This document shows positions 22,241 to 33,979 of a DNA stretch of 64,000 bases, piece after piece. This DNA comes from Torymus aiolomorphi (lineage: Eukaryota > Arthropoda > Insecta > Hymenoptera > Torymidae): positions 66,042,522-66,106,521 of the forward strand of contig CM070877.1 of NCBI GenBank assembly GCA_036365515.1. Reading direction: 5' to 3'. Made by a program: the position numbers and the translations under genes. Within the stretch, counting starts at the first letter, position 1, and every line of letters begins with the position of its first letter. The notes under the pieces are model-generated. The model saw nothing but the letters and a program-made list of their open reading frames with translations, was not told the origin of the DNA and searched no databases.

Positions 22241-23838
22241 ATGAATTTGGTAAATGCGATGAATATTTTATTTATTTTAAACAGTATGTTTCAAGATCAA
22301 GAGAAGAAATTACCTGTTAATGACGCTGAAAGAAATGTTGCTAATATAGTGTATAATATTATAATATCAAGTATAAATGATCGTAGTATTTACGAAGAAA
22401 CGGAAGAATTTCTATATTATGATGATACCTACGAACCTTACGATGACATATCTGTAGATAATTTACATGAACATATTGATGCAGAAGATATGATAACACC
22501 CGAAACTGAAAATCAATGTAGGACCGAATCAGAGAGTATTAATTTTGACTACAAAAAGCAAGCTGTGGAGTATTGGTTAAGTAGTAAAAACAAGTTAAAA
22601 TTTGAAACAGTCCAAAATCGATTCAAAAAATTAAAAACAGCACGACAGCTGTATAGATGGAGAGATCAAGTGGCAATAGGAGGAAGTAGGCTCGATAAAT
22701 TGAAAAAAATTGAGGAATATTGTTTACAAAAATTTAACGTAGCCAGATCGAATAGAATACCCATTCATGACATTGATGTAAGACGTATGGCAAAAGAAAA
22801 AGCATTAGAGTTATTAGAGCATTAGAAACTTCAATGAATTTAAAGCTTCTAGACACTGGTTAAATGAATTTAAACGGCGATTTAATATCGTTTCTCAAAA
22901 ATAACAAAAATTATTACTAAAAAACCTATAGATGATTCAGAAGAATGGTCAGCACAAAAACAGGAATTTCGCAATAGAGTAAAAAATGCCATCGTAAAAT
23001 GTGATGCAAAACGTGTTTATAACTCCGACCAAAGTGGTTTTAATTACGAAATAAACAGTGGTCGAACCCTCAATCTTAGAGGAGATAAAAGTGTAGAGAG
23101 TATAGTGCAATCAGTGCATTCGACAACTCATTCTTATACTATCCAACCTACTGTATCTGCTGAAGGAAAACTTCTATCACCCTTCTTTTTAGTCATGCAG
23201 AACCAAAGGGAGAGTTTGGAACTGTAGTCAGAAAAAATTTATTTGCAGCAGAAAATGTTTATGTAATGGCATCGAAATCAGGTAAATTAACTAAAGCACA
23301 TGTTGAAACTTGGGCGCATATATATTTTCCATCAACTACCATAACAAGTACCCTATTGCTTGATTCATGGAGATGTCACTGCCTAGATATAATTTATAAA
23401 GTAAAACCGGAACATAAAACCTTAACGATTCTACAAATTCCACAAAGAACAACAAGTGAACTTCAACCGCTTGATATTTACGGTTTTCGAATGTGGAAGA
23501 ACTTCGTTCGAACGTTTTCGGATATGATATTTCTAACAAATGAGGATCTCAACTTACACGATAGAAATAATATAATCAAAATGCATTCATTAGTACATAA
23601 TCAATTATCAAGTCCCAGGTTTCAAAATTTATTTAAATATGCTTGGTACACCGCCGGTTACATTGATGAAAGGCCAGAAAAAATTGAAAACCCAAAAAAA
23701 CTTTGCTTCAATTCTAATTTTATTACATGTGATATTTGTGGTAAACGAGCGATTACAACATGTTCATGGTGCAAAAAATCGCTATGTTTACAACATTTTT
23801 TTCATGAATATCATTATTGTAAAACATATAATCCATGA
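22241..23838 (+). pseudogene. Tc5/pogo-like DDE transposase of element D, frameshifted
   Basis: Segments in order: an acidic N-terminal region; a DNA-binding region with KLKTARQLYRWRDQVAIGG and RRMAKEKALEL; after a frameshift near 22826, a segment reading RHWLNEFKRRFNI; then VYNSDQSGFNY (first Asp), HSYTIQPTVSAEGKLLSPFF, LLLDSWRCH (second Asp), and ELQPLDIYGFRMWKNF (third Asp about 37 residues on). The C-terminus is a Cys-rich knuckle, CDICGKRAITTCSWCKKSLC. Breaks near 22826, 22903 and 23226 make it a pseudogene. The first Met chosen is 22241, just right of the inserted MITE; sequence upstream of that MITE may be its 5' part. Confidence 0.75.
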
Positions 23839-24482
23839 TCGTCAGAATAATTAGCTAGCTTGCCGTCTGCTGTTGGCTGACCCGTAGGATTTAAAATTGG
23901 TCGTTGTGCTGCTTAGAAATTGATAGAATTGTATAAGAATTTGTATTAAAAGATAATAAATTGTAATAATCTGTAAGAATTTGTAAAAATTTAAACTTTT
24001 ATACAGTAACTTACATTTTGTAACATATATTAATTATATTTCTAATACATAATAATTTACATTTTATTACGTTTTAGTATTTTTTCTTTACATCTTTGAA
24101 AATATTTTATTTATAGCTTTATTTAAATAAAAGTACAATTCTAAATTATTATAAAATTATAATTATGAACTATTTGAAAAAAGTGTACAAATATGTGATA
24201 TGATGTAAAATGTGTATCAAAATTTGTATATAAACGTAAAAAGATGTAATTAAAAGTACAAATATATAAAAAAATGTAAAAAGATGTACGAAAGTGTAAG
24301 AATGCCTATAAAATTTGAATTAAGAGTACAAATTAAAAAGTAATAAAACGTAGACAAATGTAAGGAAAAGTAAGAAATTATTAAAAAATGGTATAAACTG
24401 TGGTAAAATGTAAAAGCGTCCGAAATCCAGTAGAAAAGTACAATTTGTTACGTTTTCTTACACTTTTTTACAAATAACTACA

Positions 24483-24526
24483 TTATCATACACTTGTTTA
24501 TCGTACGATAAACAAGTGTAGGATAA
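24483..24526. repeat. 44-bp palindrome in right arm of element D
   Basis: Counterpart of 18871-18914 with a single mismatch (AGTGTAGGATAA for AGTGTATGATAA). Confidence 0.85.
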
Positions 24527-25233
24527 AAAAATAATAAATAATAGAATAACATAAGAAAACATTGTTACAGTATTATACACTTATTTACATAATATAATTT
24601 CCGCTAGGGGGTCTACATACTATTTTTCGTGGAATTTAAAATATTTCTAAAAAATTTTTCGCCATATTGAATTCACTATTTTCAAATTTTTATTGTGGAT
24701 CTAACTGTGGATTCCGATTAGCGACTTCAAGAACCCATTTTAAGGAAAAAAATAATTGCCAAAAAAATATACCTAATTCATTTGTGTTAGGGGTGGTTAG
24801 CACCTCTTAAGGGGTTGTTCCGCGAAGAATGCCCAAAAACACCAACTGTTATTTATTGTAGTTGGTAAAAATAATGTTTTGACCTATTTTTAATTATTTT
24901 ATGAATTCTCACAACAAAAATTATTCTTAAAAAAACACAATTTCACTCTCTAAAAAATAAGGGATGCAACACTTAATGTTCATACTACCACGGATTTCTT
25001 GACTTTTTAATAAGAAACTCTTTCCATTTTGTTTCGTTAAAAAAAGTTAAGTAGAAGCCGAGATATATCAAAAAAACGTTTCTTGGGGGTAAACTTTAGG
25101 GGTGATTTTAACCCTTATAAAGCGCTTCTCAGCCGATAAAAAAAATGGTTTCGTGAATCTCGCATGGAGGTCTACTTTTTAATATGGGTTTGGAATTTTT
25201 TTGAATTTGACAGTTCGGGTACTGTCCTTGTAA

Positions 25234-26280
25234 GTAAATAAGTTATACTTCTTAACAAAAGACAACGATACGTTTTGCAATTTAACAGACAGGTAGTTTT
25301 TTTCATATTTAAGAATCGATATTTTTATGAAATATTTTTATGAAATTTTTATGAAATTCATATTTTGAAAGTCAATTATTATCGTTGCCCTAGTACACGT
25401 TGCCGCGGGACTCAATCTGAAATTACTTTCTCGGCGATATGCCCTAGTACACAATAATTATTTTATTTATACATAATATACGAATTAAATAGAACTATTG
25501 CATATTTTGCTCTAAAACTTTATATTTGTGTTTTGGGGCTAATTTGGAATGAGTAAAAAAATTTTGACCAACATAACCTCTTGAAATTTTAACACAATGT
25601 TGTACTCGATAAGTGTAATAAGTGGTAAAAATTTTGAGGCAATCAATCCAATATTCTTTTTAAAATGCAAATATATAAGAAATTTATAAAAAAATATTAG
25701 CCTCAAATATCTTAGGTCACAACGGTCAGATTTTTTTCGGCAAAGAACTGAATCCTTAGATATAAAAAAGCTAATTCTCTGCCAAATTTCAAAACGACTC
25801 ATTGACTTTTACTCCTCATATCGTTAACGAAAGAAAAGGCACTTGTTTTCAAAAATAATTTTTTTCTCAGAAACAAATCAACATAACCTCTTGAAATTGT
25901 AACACAATGTTGTACTGGATAAGTGTAATAAGTGGTACAAATTTTGAGTGGTAAAATGAAAAAGTTTTTGAGATATTAATTAAAGAAATATAAACCATAT
26001 TTTCATTAATAACAAATGACAGGCTAGAGATAATTTAAATTTGAAAAAAAGAAATTGTAGGTAATTTAAAGACCTTTTAATAAAAATTTAGTTTATTAAG
26101 TAATACTGGCTGAAACAAATTAAAAAATCAAAAAAACGAAAAATACAAAATCGTTTTTTGGTTATAAAAAAAAAATCGCTAAAATCAAAAAGTAGGTTAT
26201 GCTCTCTCTATTCTCCTCCGAAACGAAGAGAATAAGCCTTTCCCGATTAAATCGGTCGATCCGTTAAAAAGTTATCGCCT
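25234..26280. other. Helentron-like element body, AT-rich
   Basis: Non-coding remainder of the Helentron-like element, between element D and its microsatellite. It contains a direct repeat of about 65 bases with AACATAACCTCTTGAAATTK (25568 and 25881). No gene seen. Confidence 0.5.
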
Positions 26281-26355
<75 letters not shown>

Positions 26356-26366
26356 CACACACGCGC
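26281..26366. repeat. (AC)n/(ACGC)n microsatellite
   Basis: AC run, then CGCA run, then AC run. Its position close to the terminal hairpin matches the microsatellite of the copy at 39968-41220 and of DINE/HINE elements generally. Confidence 0.95.
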
Positions 26367-26487
26367 GAAATTTTTTTTTATCAATAACAACGGATTTTAG
26401 CGCCTAAAGTCTTAAAACATGTTTTTGAACATTTTTTGTTTCAAAAATTTTGTTCATCGTTAGAAAGCTTCCTCTTTGAGGAAGCAA

Positions 26488-26620
26488 AATAGACGTATTA
26501 GAGAAAAATAATGTTGTGTTAGAAACATCTAACAACAAAAGAATTCTCAAACACATAGATAAAATGAAACCTAGCTATCATAATGAAAACAGCAATACAT
26601 CATCAGGTAATAGTGAGTAA
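26488..26620 (+). pseudogene. Gypsy pol C-terminus
   Basis: Begins IDVLEKNNVVLE, includes KRILKHIDKMKPSYH and ends at TAA 26618. It is in the phase expected from the segment ending at 12788, showing that the Helentron-like insertion split one gene. Confidence 0.8.
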
Positions 26621-26654
26621 CTATTCTGAAAACCTGCATGTTACAGAAGGAAAA

Positions 26655-26809
26655 ATGACTTCGCAGATCAACACTTTAGTTATTCCATTTCTACTCACGA
26701 TGATACTCACAGGAGCCGAACAGACTCATAGGATTCAACCCCTGACAAACAATCCTGGGCTGTACTACGAGAGGATGCAGCACATTTATTTCACGGAAAC
26801 CGACTGAAA

Positions 26810-26886
<77 letters not shown>

Positions 26887-27813
26887 TTATTATAGATGTC
26901 ACTCCGCACATTGCAACGCCACCTATTACAATACCACGTTAGACAACATCAAGACAAACTACACTAAGAATCAAAAGTACCCAGAATTATGCGGAGGCCT
27001 AGTAGAAAGAATATATTTACTCATAGCCTATTCGACACCACCAAGCCCCAAATCTATTAAAAGAAGCGCCCCTTTTGGGTTCATCGGAAGTATCAGTAAA
27101 ACACTCTTCGGAACATTATCTGGCAGCGATGGTCAAAAATATAATCAACAGATAAAGGAACTATTTATAAACCCACAGATAAATCTGACGAAGAATCAAC
27201 ATGCGAATACCTTTTATTAACTCTACCAAGCCTGGAGAATCTAAAGAAGTGTAATGTTCACTTCCTCCCAGAAGTCTCGCCATCTGCAGATATTGTGCCC
27301 TGGTCAACAACATTGCCTGGCTACTATATCTGGAGTTAGCCTTCTCCAACTAAGACCAAAATGCTCCGCACGACTTGATCGTGTGATGTTCGCCGGAGTA
27401 CAAACCCTAAGACATTCGACGGAATTCCTATATCTGCCTAATATTCATCTTGATGTCTCCATTATAGACAACGAATTCCTTTCCAAACTAATCGAGATAA
27501 ATTCTATATCCGCATTTCGTAGGTAAATTGATGCCCTCCCACTTAGAAACAGGACTTACCCATGCAGAATAAATATAATAATTTCTTATCCGAAAGATCG
27601 AACGAAACAATGAAAACCACCCTCATTTACGGATCCCTAGGATCCAACATAGTCATATTTATAATAGCAGTCATAGCAATCGCTTTATGTGCCTATGTCT
27701 ATCACCCCATGAACTCAATGATCTATAATCGACCCGGTACCCCTCGTCATTCAACTTATATAGAAGAGGATGATAATCAAAATCCTAGCAATCAAACCGC
27801 TGATAAGGACTAA
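26655..27813 (+). pseudogene. Gypsy/errantivirus env remnant
   Basis: Position directly after pol is that of errantivirus env. The first segment (Met 26655) has a hydrophobic signal-like stretch (TLVIPFLLTMILTGA) and GLYYERMQHIYFTETD. A segment at about 27060-27140 reads PFGFIGSISKTLFGTLSG after basic residues, resembling a fusion-protein cleavage and fusion-peptide region. The last segment (27562-27813) has a transmembrane helix (IVIFIIAVIAIALCAYVY) and a polar tail. Multiple stops, frameshifts and an AT microsatellite at 26812-26883 make it non-functional. Confidence 0.75.
26812..26883. repeat. (AT)n microsatellite within env remnant
   Basis: About 36 AT repeats interrupt the env remnant after its first 50 codons. 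Confidence 0.95.
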
Positions 27814-28131
27814 AACCAATTGTTTTGTTTGTTTCTTATTTCGCTAATTATTCCTGCTAATAAAACAAAACCGCAAATTCCTTCAGCTTAATTATGTACA
27901 TATGTTTTGTCCGTTGACGCTTAGGTGCATTTTTCTTCTTTCCTCAATTAGCGAATACCTCGCTTGTGACTTTATTTGATTCGTAAGCTAATAGATCAAC
28001 CCCCCCCCCCCCCGCCCCTTTCTTTTCACAGCTGCTCACCGGCATCAAGTTCTTTGTTTGTACAACGTTTGTGGCGGTAGTATAAACCACCCTACCTTTT
28101 ACCCCTATTCCCTTCAGTCCTGAAATTTACT

Positions 28132-29042
28132 ATGTATATGTCGAAAATATTCACTTCGTCACTAAATGGACGAAGTAACATGCAGTTAGACTACTTTAAA
28201 ATGGATCATAACTCAACCGAATTGAGTAACTACCTGCTCGAGGTATTAGCCAAATCTCCTGGCACCGGACAAAAATGTCAAGAATATCTAGTATTAAAAA
28301 CCGAGATACCAGAATACCTACACATGGCCGACAGACTATTAAGGAAACTACAGAGCTAGCACCCGAATCAAGTCCTGCTTCTATTCAGAATTTCAACCAT
28401 TTTGGCTCTACCAATGAAAGTTAGCACGAGAAAGCCACTAGATTAATACAGCTAGAATTCGGCCCTCAAGAAGACTCAATGCGTCAGGTTCGAGAAAATC
28501 TAAAAAGCATTCAAAAGGATGCCGTAAAGTATCTCCAGGCATATCCACTATACACTCCTGAACAGTTCTTCCGAACCATCAAGTAATGGTTCAGGGCAAT
28601 GCAAAACTTGCTTGTATAACACGTGGAATCGTACAAGAGATTGATAAAAATTCTTGAACAAGTAGATATCGGAAAGATAAGCCACCTTCTGCTATCACTA
28701 GAGGAATGAATCATGGAAGATCTTAATAACCAGCATTACAATGAAGAAGTTTCAGAGATCCACCCATTGTCGACCGAATTCCGAAAACTAGTACCAATAA
28801 GCTCATTCCGGCAAAAATTTCTTGTAAGCATCGAAGTCATCTTTCCCCTATTTCCTGAAACCGAATTCCTACTATTCAAGAATTAATCAGTAATGACGAT
28901 GCAAAAGGACGGACACGGAGCATATGTACGCCCAGCCGAAAGTCATATAGGCCTCCTATGCCTATCATCAAACACAAAAGAATGGATTTTACCTTCTCAC
29001 CAGCACGCATTAGACAAAAAAATCCGACTCGTTTAGAATCAA
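28132..29042 (+). pseudogene. Decayed accessory ORF downstream of env
   Basis: Not recognised. A 75-codon open frame (28132-28359) is followed, after one frameshift, by a single frame that stays coherent to about 29040 with isolated stops. Visible segments include ATRLIQLEFGPQEDSMRQVR, KDAVKYLQAYPLYTPEQFF, EEVSEIHPLSTEFRKLVP and GHGAYVRPAESHIGL. The pattern is that of a once-continuous protein of about 300 residues. A splice-acceptor-like CTATTCCCTTCAG lies 15 bases upstream of the Met. It sits between env and the putative 3' LTR, so it is probably an extra gene of the gypsy element. Confidence 0.45.
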
Positions 29043-29130
29043 TAGACTAAGCTTCGTCTCATCTAACCCGTTACCTAGATATTTTGGTTATTTTTAGAAC
29101 ATTATTCATTTTCTTTCTCTTCTTTTCCAG

Positions 29131-29571
29131 ATGATGTTCACAGAGAGCAAAATAACCCTTTTAAAAATCTGTGGGTTCAAACCAGCAATTACAGACTGTC
29201 ACAAATTCAGCTACAGCCTACTACCTGACATGGCATACCAGAAATGTAGAAGAAGGTTCTACCAACGACGCAGACCAATATTTACGATCCACGGGCCTAC
29301 ATCAGCGGTACCTGTAAAAGGGGAAGTCTACCAACTCCTACGGGAAGTATTTAACCCGCAAGAAAAAGACCACTTACAGAGATACGTCCACGTCATTGGA
29401 CCCCAGCCAGACATCAGCGCAACCAAACCGCCCCCGACAGTACCACCTTTACCAAAGGAGAAACCATTCTGCAGTAACCGTATTTTAGAAATATTAATGC
29501 GACTAAATGCGCACCGCAGTGCTCCCGTCGTCATGATCATGCAGAGGAATGGCGCCTCATCACACCTCTAA
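29131..29571 (+). CDS. Open frame of unknown function after env
   Basis: 146 codons from ATG 29131, directly preceded by TTCTCTTCTTTTCCAG, a strong 3' splice-site-like sequence. Basic, with KCRRRFYQRRRP near residue 52 and a proline-rich stretch TKPPPTVPPLP near residue 100. No family recognised and no membrane segment. It could be a second accessory exon or gene of the gypsy element. Because the flanking ORF is decayed, this may also be a remnant. Confidence 0.35.
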   Translation: MMFTESKITLLKICGFKPAITDCHKFSYSLLPDMAYQKCRRRFYQRRRPIFTIHGPTSAVPVKGEVYQLLREVFNPQEKDHLQRYVHVIGPQPDISATKPPPTVPPLPKEKPFCSNRILEILMRLNAHRSAPVVMIMQRNGASSHL

Positions 29572-30334
29572 AGTGACCATAGCAGAGCACTGCGATATTA
29601 GTTCATAAGTTACATTTATATTAGGTTATACTAGCTTCATATTAGGCCGAATCCATCTCAAATCGAACAGCCAGAGTATGCCTGCCACACCGATCATTTT
29701 GGAATCAAAGTTTTGCAGTTCTTCTCGAAAAATGATTCGACACGTATTTTTTCATTTTTCGATTGCACTAAAATGACATCCGGTTGGCAATGTAAAAAAT
29801 TTTTTACAAATTTCTAACTTTCAAATTTTATTTTTCAAGCTCATTTTCAAACAGCTGCCAATTTACGAGTTTTTTAAGTTTTTGAGTAAACTATACGTGA
29901 TCTTACTCAGATTAGCGCCTTCTTTCATGTCCTGCATGACATTTGCATAAAAATAAAGAAAATGCATAAATTATGCAGTTTTTATTAAAAAATGCACTTT
30001 TTGGATAAATGCATTTTTTTCAAAAACTCCATGTTCTTTTTTATGAAAATCTAGATGAGGATAGGGGGTGTTAATACCTACCAAATCGTGTATGTCGGAA
30101 ATTGCAGTTTTGCCCATAGAATGAGAAAAAAAAATAAAATAAAATACAATAAAATTTTCATTTATTACGATGGTAGTCAATAATAATCAATATAAATGAA
30201 TGTTTGTACATATCTAAGTAATAGACATATACACATTCGTACTTACACGCTGTAGCTGTTTTTCATTTTCATTTACCTGTATTTTTTATTTTTATAACTA
30301 CCTTTGTTTTTATTTTGTTTTGTTTTAACTTTCG

Positions 30335-31118
30335 TTAGTAAATGATCGGCAGTTTTTGCTGTACAACAATGTGTTTTATTATTACGTGTTTCTTTAACCC
30401 ATAAATGAGTTTTTTTAATTCCGGGATACTTTGGAGTTGTAAGCCAACATACATTGTTATTTCTGGACGCAAAGATAAAATTTGATATTTTGTAAAGGAT
30501 GAAGGTAGCAAAGTCAGAATTTTTATTTTTTCTGATAACGTAGAACATTTTTGTAGGGCTAATCCAATATTTTGTACCCATTTCGTACAATGACATAGAG
30601 CTGTGGTTGATTCATTTGATTCAACAGAAACGTCATAGTGTTTTGAACTTAGCATCGAGGGTACTAGAAAATGTTGAAATTAGTTTTGTTTTCTTTTGGT
30701 TTACGTAATTTTCAGTAGATTTTTCACGAATAAGATTTTTTCTTTTAAGTGGTAACACAGAGCCTAAAAATGATGTACTCATTTCATTATTAAATTCTTC
30801 GATGTGTTCTGGAGTACTTGGTAAAAAATCTTCGTCTATATCAACTTCAATATCGCCAACTTCATTCTCAGTTGCTACATCGACTACGATATCGGCAAAT
30901 TCATCGTTAGTTCCATCCACCAATTTTAAAATAAACTTATAACAATCGTTACATATACTTGTAGATGGTGTCAAAAGTGAATTAGGATAGCGACATTTCA
31001 ATGGATGATCAAGATCATCCAAATGCTTGAATCCTGTTTAATTCGATAGATAGGCTTTCTTATGTCTCCCAAAGAATTTGGAACATTTAATTCTATCTTT
31101 TGAAAAATACTCAGACAT
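30335..31118 (-). pseudogene. Element B transposase N-terminal remnant
   Basis: From ATG at 31118 reading left: KCSKFFGRHK, then KCRYPN and ICNDCYKFI, a Cys motif comparable with the N-termini of A (CINPL and SNCQRQ) and C (CCNPF and CDSCRL). A stop near 31037 and a frame change near 30650 precede a second segment with SEKIKILTLLPSSFTKYQIL, matching the LTLAP module of element A. Nothing corresponding to the DDE core follows, so the element is a deletion derivative. Acidic linker around EVDIDEDFLPSTPEHIEEF. Confidence 0.6.
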
Positions 31119-31334
31119 AGTGATTGTTTTAATATAATAGAGATATGTAATAAATTTCAGAACACTGTGTATTGTATTAAAAAATACTACAGTTATATAT
31201 AGCTAAAACTATACAGTTATTGGCAAGTGTTAAGCTCAACGTTCGCCATCTAGCGTACAAATGTTTAAGTACATAATAAGGTCATACAAGCACGCATATA
31301 TGATTCTGTATACCGCCTATACTGTATACTGCCT

Positions 31335-31470
<136 letters not shown>

Positions 31471-32002
31471 TATTTTACAAATATACAAATATCCGTTTAT
31501 ATTGAATTAATAAAATTTTATTGTATTTTATTTTATTTTTCTCATTCTATGGGCAAAACTGCAATTTCCGACACACACGATTTGGTAGGTTTTGAGACCC
31601 TCTATCTTCATCTAAATTTTCATAAAAAAAAACATGGAGTTTTTGAAAAAGATTCATGTTTTAGTAAAAACTGCATAACTTATGAATTTTTTTATTTTTA
31701 TGCAAATGTCATTCAGGACATGAAAGAAGGCGCTAATCTGAGTAAGGTCGCGTATAGTTTACTCAAAAACTTAAAAAACTCGTAAATTGGCAGCTGTTTG
31801 AAAGTGAGCTTGAAAAATAAAATTTGAAAGTTAGGATTTTATAAAAAATTTTTGACATTGCCAACCGGATGTCATTTTAGTGCAATCGAAAATGAAAAAA
31901 TTCGAGTCGAATCATTTTTCGAGAAGAAAAGCAACACTTTAATTCCAAAATGATCGGTGTGGTAGGCATCCTCTGGCTGTTCGATTTGAGATGGATTCGG
32001 CC

Positions 32003-32200
32003 ATTAATAGTTTTATATTAGTTAAAATATTGTTGGTTTATATATTAACGCCTTTACTAGTTTATATTAGTTTATATTAATTATATTATCAGTACATATA
32101 TTAATTTTATATTAATATTAGATTACATTAGTTTATATAGATCATATACCAGTTTTATATTAGCTTACATTAAAGATTAGCCTATTAGCTTTATACCAAT
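32003..32200. repeat. TTTATATTAG-rich stretch
   Basis: Degenerate repetition of TTATATTAG, also seen left of element B at 29605-29644. Together these are the two halves of the target region of element B. Confidence 0.6.
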
Positions 32201-32679
32201 TCATCTCGATTAGAAAAGATTTATAGGGTAGTTTTCCTTTATAAAATTGAAACACTTCCGTTGGTAGACGAAAGAGAATACCAACGTATGCGTTCAAATT
32301 CGCAAACAATCATTTATAACAAAACAAAATAATTATAAACTCATAAAAGATTAGTGGAAATTTAAAACCCAATCTTCATACTTTATTACTAATAGACGGG
32401 CTCCAAAATGTATCACAATTATATTTGGACATGTAAGAAGGTTGCCCCATCAACAAGCAATAAATCTCGGGCTGACTCAATACAAGTCAGTTCGCACAGG
32501 CGCAGGCGACAGGTTCCACCGTGCCTCAGTTTACAAGGCTAAGTATGTGTTAACCACAACACATCTGGTCCCCCTTTTGGTAAAACAAGAGTAAGTTGCC
32601 TATCGAGCCATCAGAACATCTGGCCTAAGACATCTACCCTTTGCAACAGTCACCTGAATCCATTGAGGACGATCAAAAT

Positions 32680-32880
32680 TCCGAGTTGGGAGGTGTCACG
32701 ATACGAGCTATCTCATTTTTTTTCTTTCTCTCCAATTATTTACTATATAAAAGAAATAGAATTACAAATAATGAGATCATGCCAATTCCTCCCAGGTGAC
32801 GTGTCGCGGTTGCCAAAAGATCGAGACAACTTATAAAAAACAAAGCCATAAAACTTGAGGCCTAACTACATGTATCTATA
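32680..32880 (+). promoter_or_regulatory. Possible polypurine tract and 3' LTR of the gypsy provirus
   Basis: GAGTTGGGAGG immediately before TGTCACGATACGAGC has the form of a polypurine tract followed by an LTR starting TG. A TATA-like TATATAAAAG lies about 50 bases in. No second LTR copy is present in the window, so this rests on motif and position only. The upstream 32200-32680 shows no gene and would be 3' untranslated sequence. Confidence 0.4.
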
Positions 32881-33118
32881 CAATCTCAATTACGAAAAAA
32901 TACTCGCGACACATGCACACATACACTAATACCGCAGAAAGAAGAAAAAAGCAATGCACACTGATGCATTCGGCAACGGCAATCTGGCATTGCGCTGCGA
33001 GCATGAGTACTACTGCATTTGCAGCAGCCGTAACGGCTACCTCGGATAGGCTGCGTTCGCGTACATAAGTACAGCGGAAAAACGCATGCGACCCGCGTGA
33101 CCGCGAGCGCTCCCTGTG

Positions 33119-33121
<3 letters not shown>

Positions 33122-33165
<44 letters not shown>
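33122..33165. repeat. (AT)n microsatellite
   Basis: About 22 AT repeats. The neighbouring 32881-33121 is mixed-composition DNA with no recognised gene. Confidence 0.95.
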
Positions 33166-33167
<2 letters not shown>

Positions 33168-33339
33168 CATCTGGGACGCATTTTGAGGATTATATAGGTC
33201 ATATATACCGAATTTTGAGGATTTTGTAGGCATTTTGAGGAGTCTCCTCAAAAGTCCAAAGCACTCGAGAGGCATTTTGAGGATTTTTCAGCGGTTTCCA
33301 CAATAGTGTGTTAATACATCGATTTCGGAAATTCCGTGA

Positions 33340-33430
33340 TATTTTTCCGTAAAAGCGGGCGCCGCAGGCGTCGTGGTGTTAGTCAATAACCTTAGGGTCA
33401 TTATTTCTTTAGTCACGCGCTTGTTTATTG
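33340..33430 (+). repeat. Left copy of inverted repeat around the mariner
   Basis: Contains GCGGGCGCCGCAGGC, TTAGTCAATAACC and GGTCATTATTTCTTTAGTCA. The same blocks occur inverted at 35290-35375, and shorter pieces at 33610-33645 and 35712-35735. This suggests an older foldback element into which the mariner inserted. Confidence 0.6.
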
Positions 33431-33765
33431 GTTGTTTATAACAATGTTTATATTTGTGTCACCACTATTGTACAAATTCTTTATGAAATCCTCAAAATAC
33501 CGTACAATGATATTTATATATATATATATATATAAAGACCTATACACGTTATTTCTGGTAATCTACAGGGTCCTATAGTTTATCTCTTCAGAGTTCCCTA
33601 TATAAGCGCGTGACTAAAGAAATAATATCCCTGGGGTTATTGACTCTAGACGCGTCCCAGAAATAACGCTTATGTACAGAAAAATTTCCGGGATGTCCCG
33701 GAAAAAACAGCGCGTCCCGGAAATAACAGCGATGTACAGTGTAAACGTCCCGGAACGAACCGGTG

Positions 33766-33888
<123 letters not shown>

Positions 33889-33979
33889 AAATATCCAGAA
33901 GGCAATCTTCCGGGATTTTCGGTGATTTTCTTAGGGTCTACCTACAATGGAAGCTGTGCCATATATTGAGAAAACATTA

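Larger units (their letters stand above)
18171..25230 (+). mobile_element. Element D: Tc5-like DNA transposon with 1.26-kb TIRs
   Basis: 7.06 kb. The arms (18171-19426 and 23971-25230) are long inverted copies starting CAAGGAAAGTACCCGAACTG (CAAGGACAG on the other end). TAA is present at 18168-18170 and 25231-25233. Very long TIRs, a TNA-type 3-bp TSD and a pogo/Tigger-type DDE transposase together match Tc5-like elements known from nematodes. The element lies inside the Helentron-like element and has itself received the MITE at 20740-22205 next to its transposase. 19427-20739 is AT-rich with no recognised gene. Confidence 0.75.
12789..26487 (-). mobile_element. Helentron-like (HINE) element carrying two nested insertions
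   Basis: Read on the minus strand it begins TTTTGCTTCCTC with a hairpin partner GAGGAAGC (26467-26485). An AC/GT microsatellite lies about 100 bases in, and the 3' end is GAGGAAGC, then the palindrome GCCAATGAATTGGC, then AGCGGTTTT. A second copy at 39968-41220 has the same layout. There is no TSD; insertion lies in a T run of the host gypsy, as expected of Helentrons, which insert between two Ts. Only about 1.6 kb is the element itself; the rest is the tRNA-like array and element D. No Rep/helicase gene, so non-autonomous. Confidence 0.7.
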
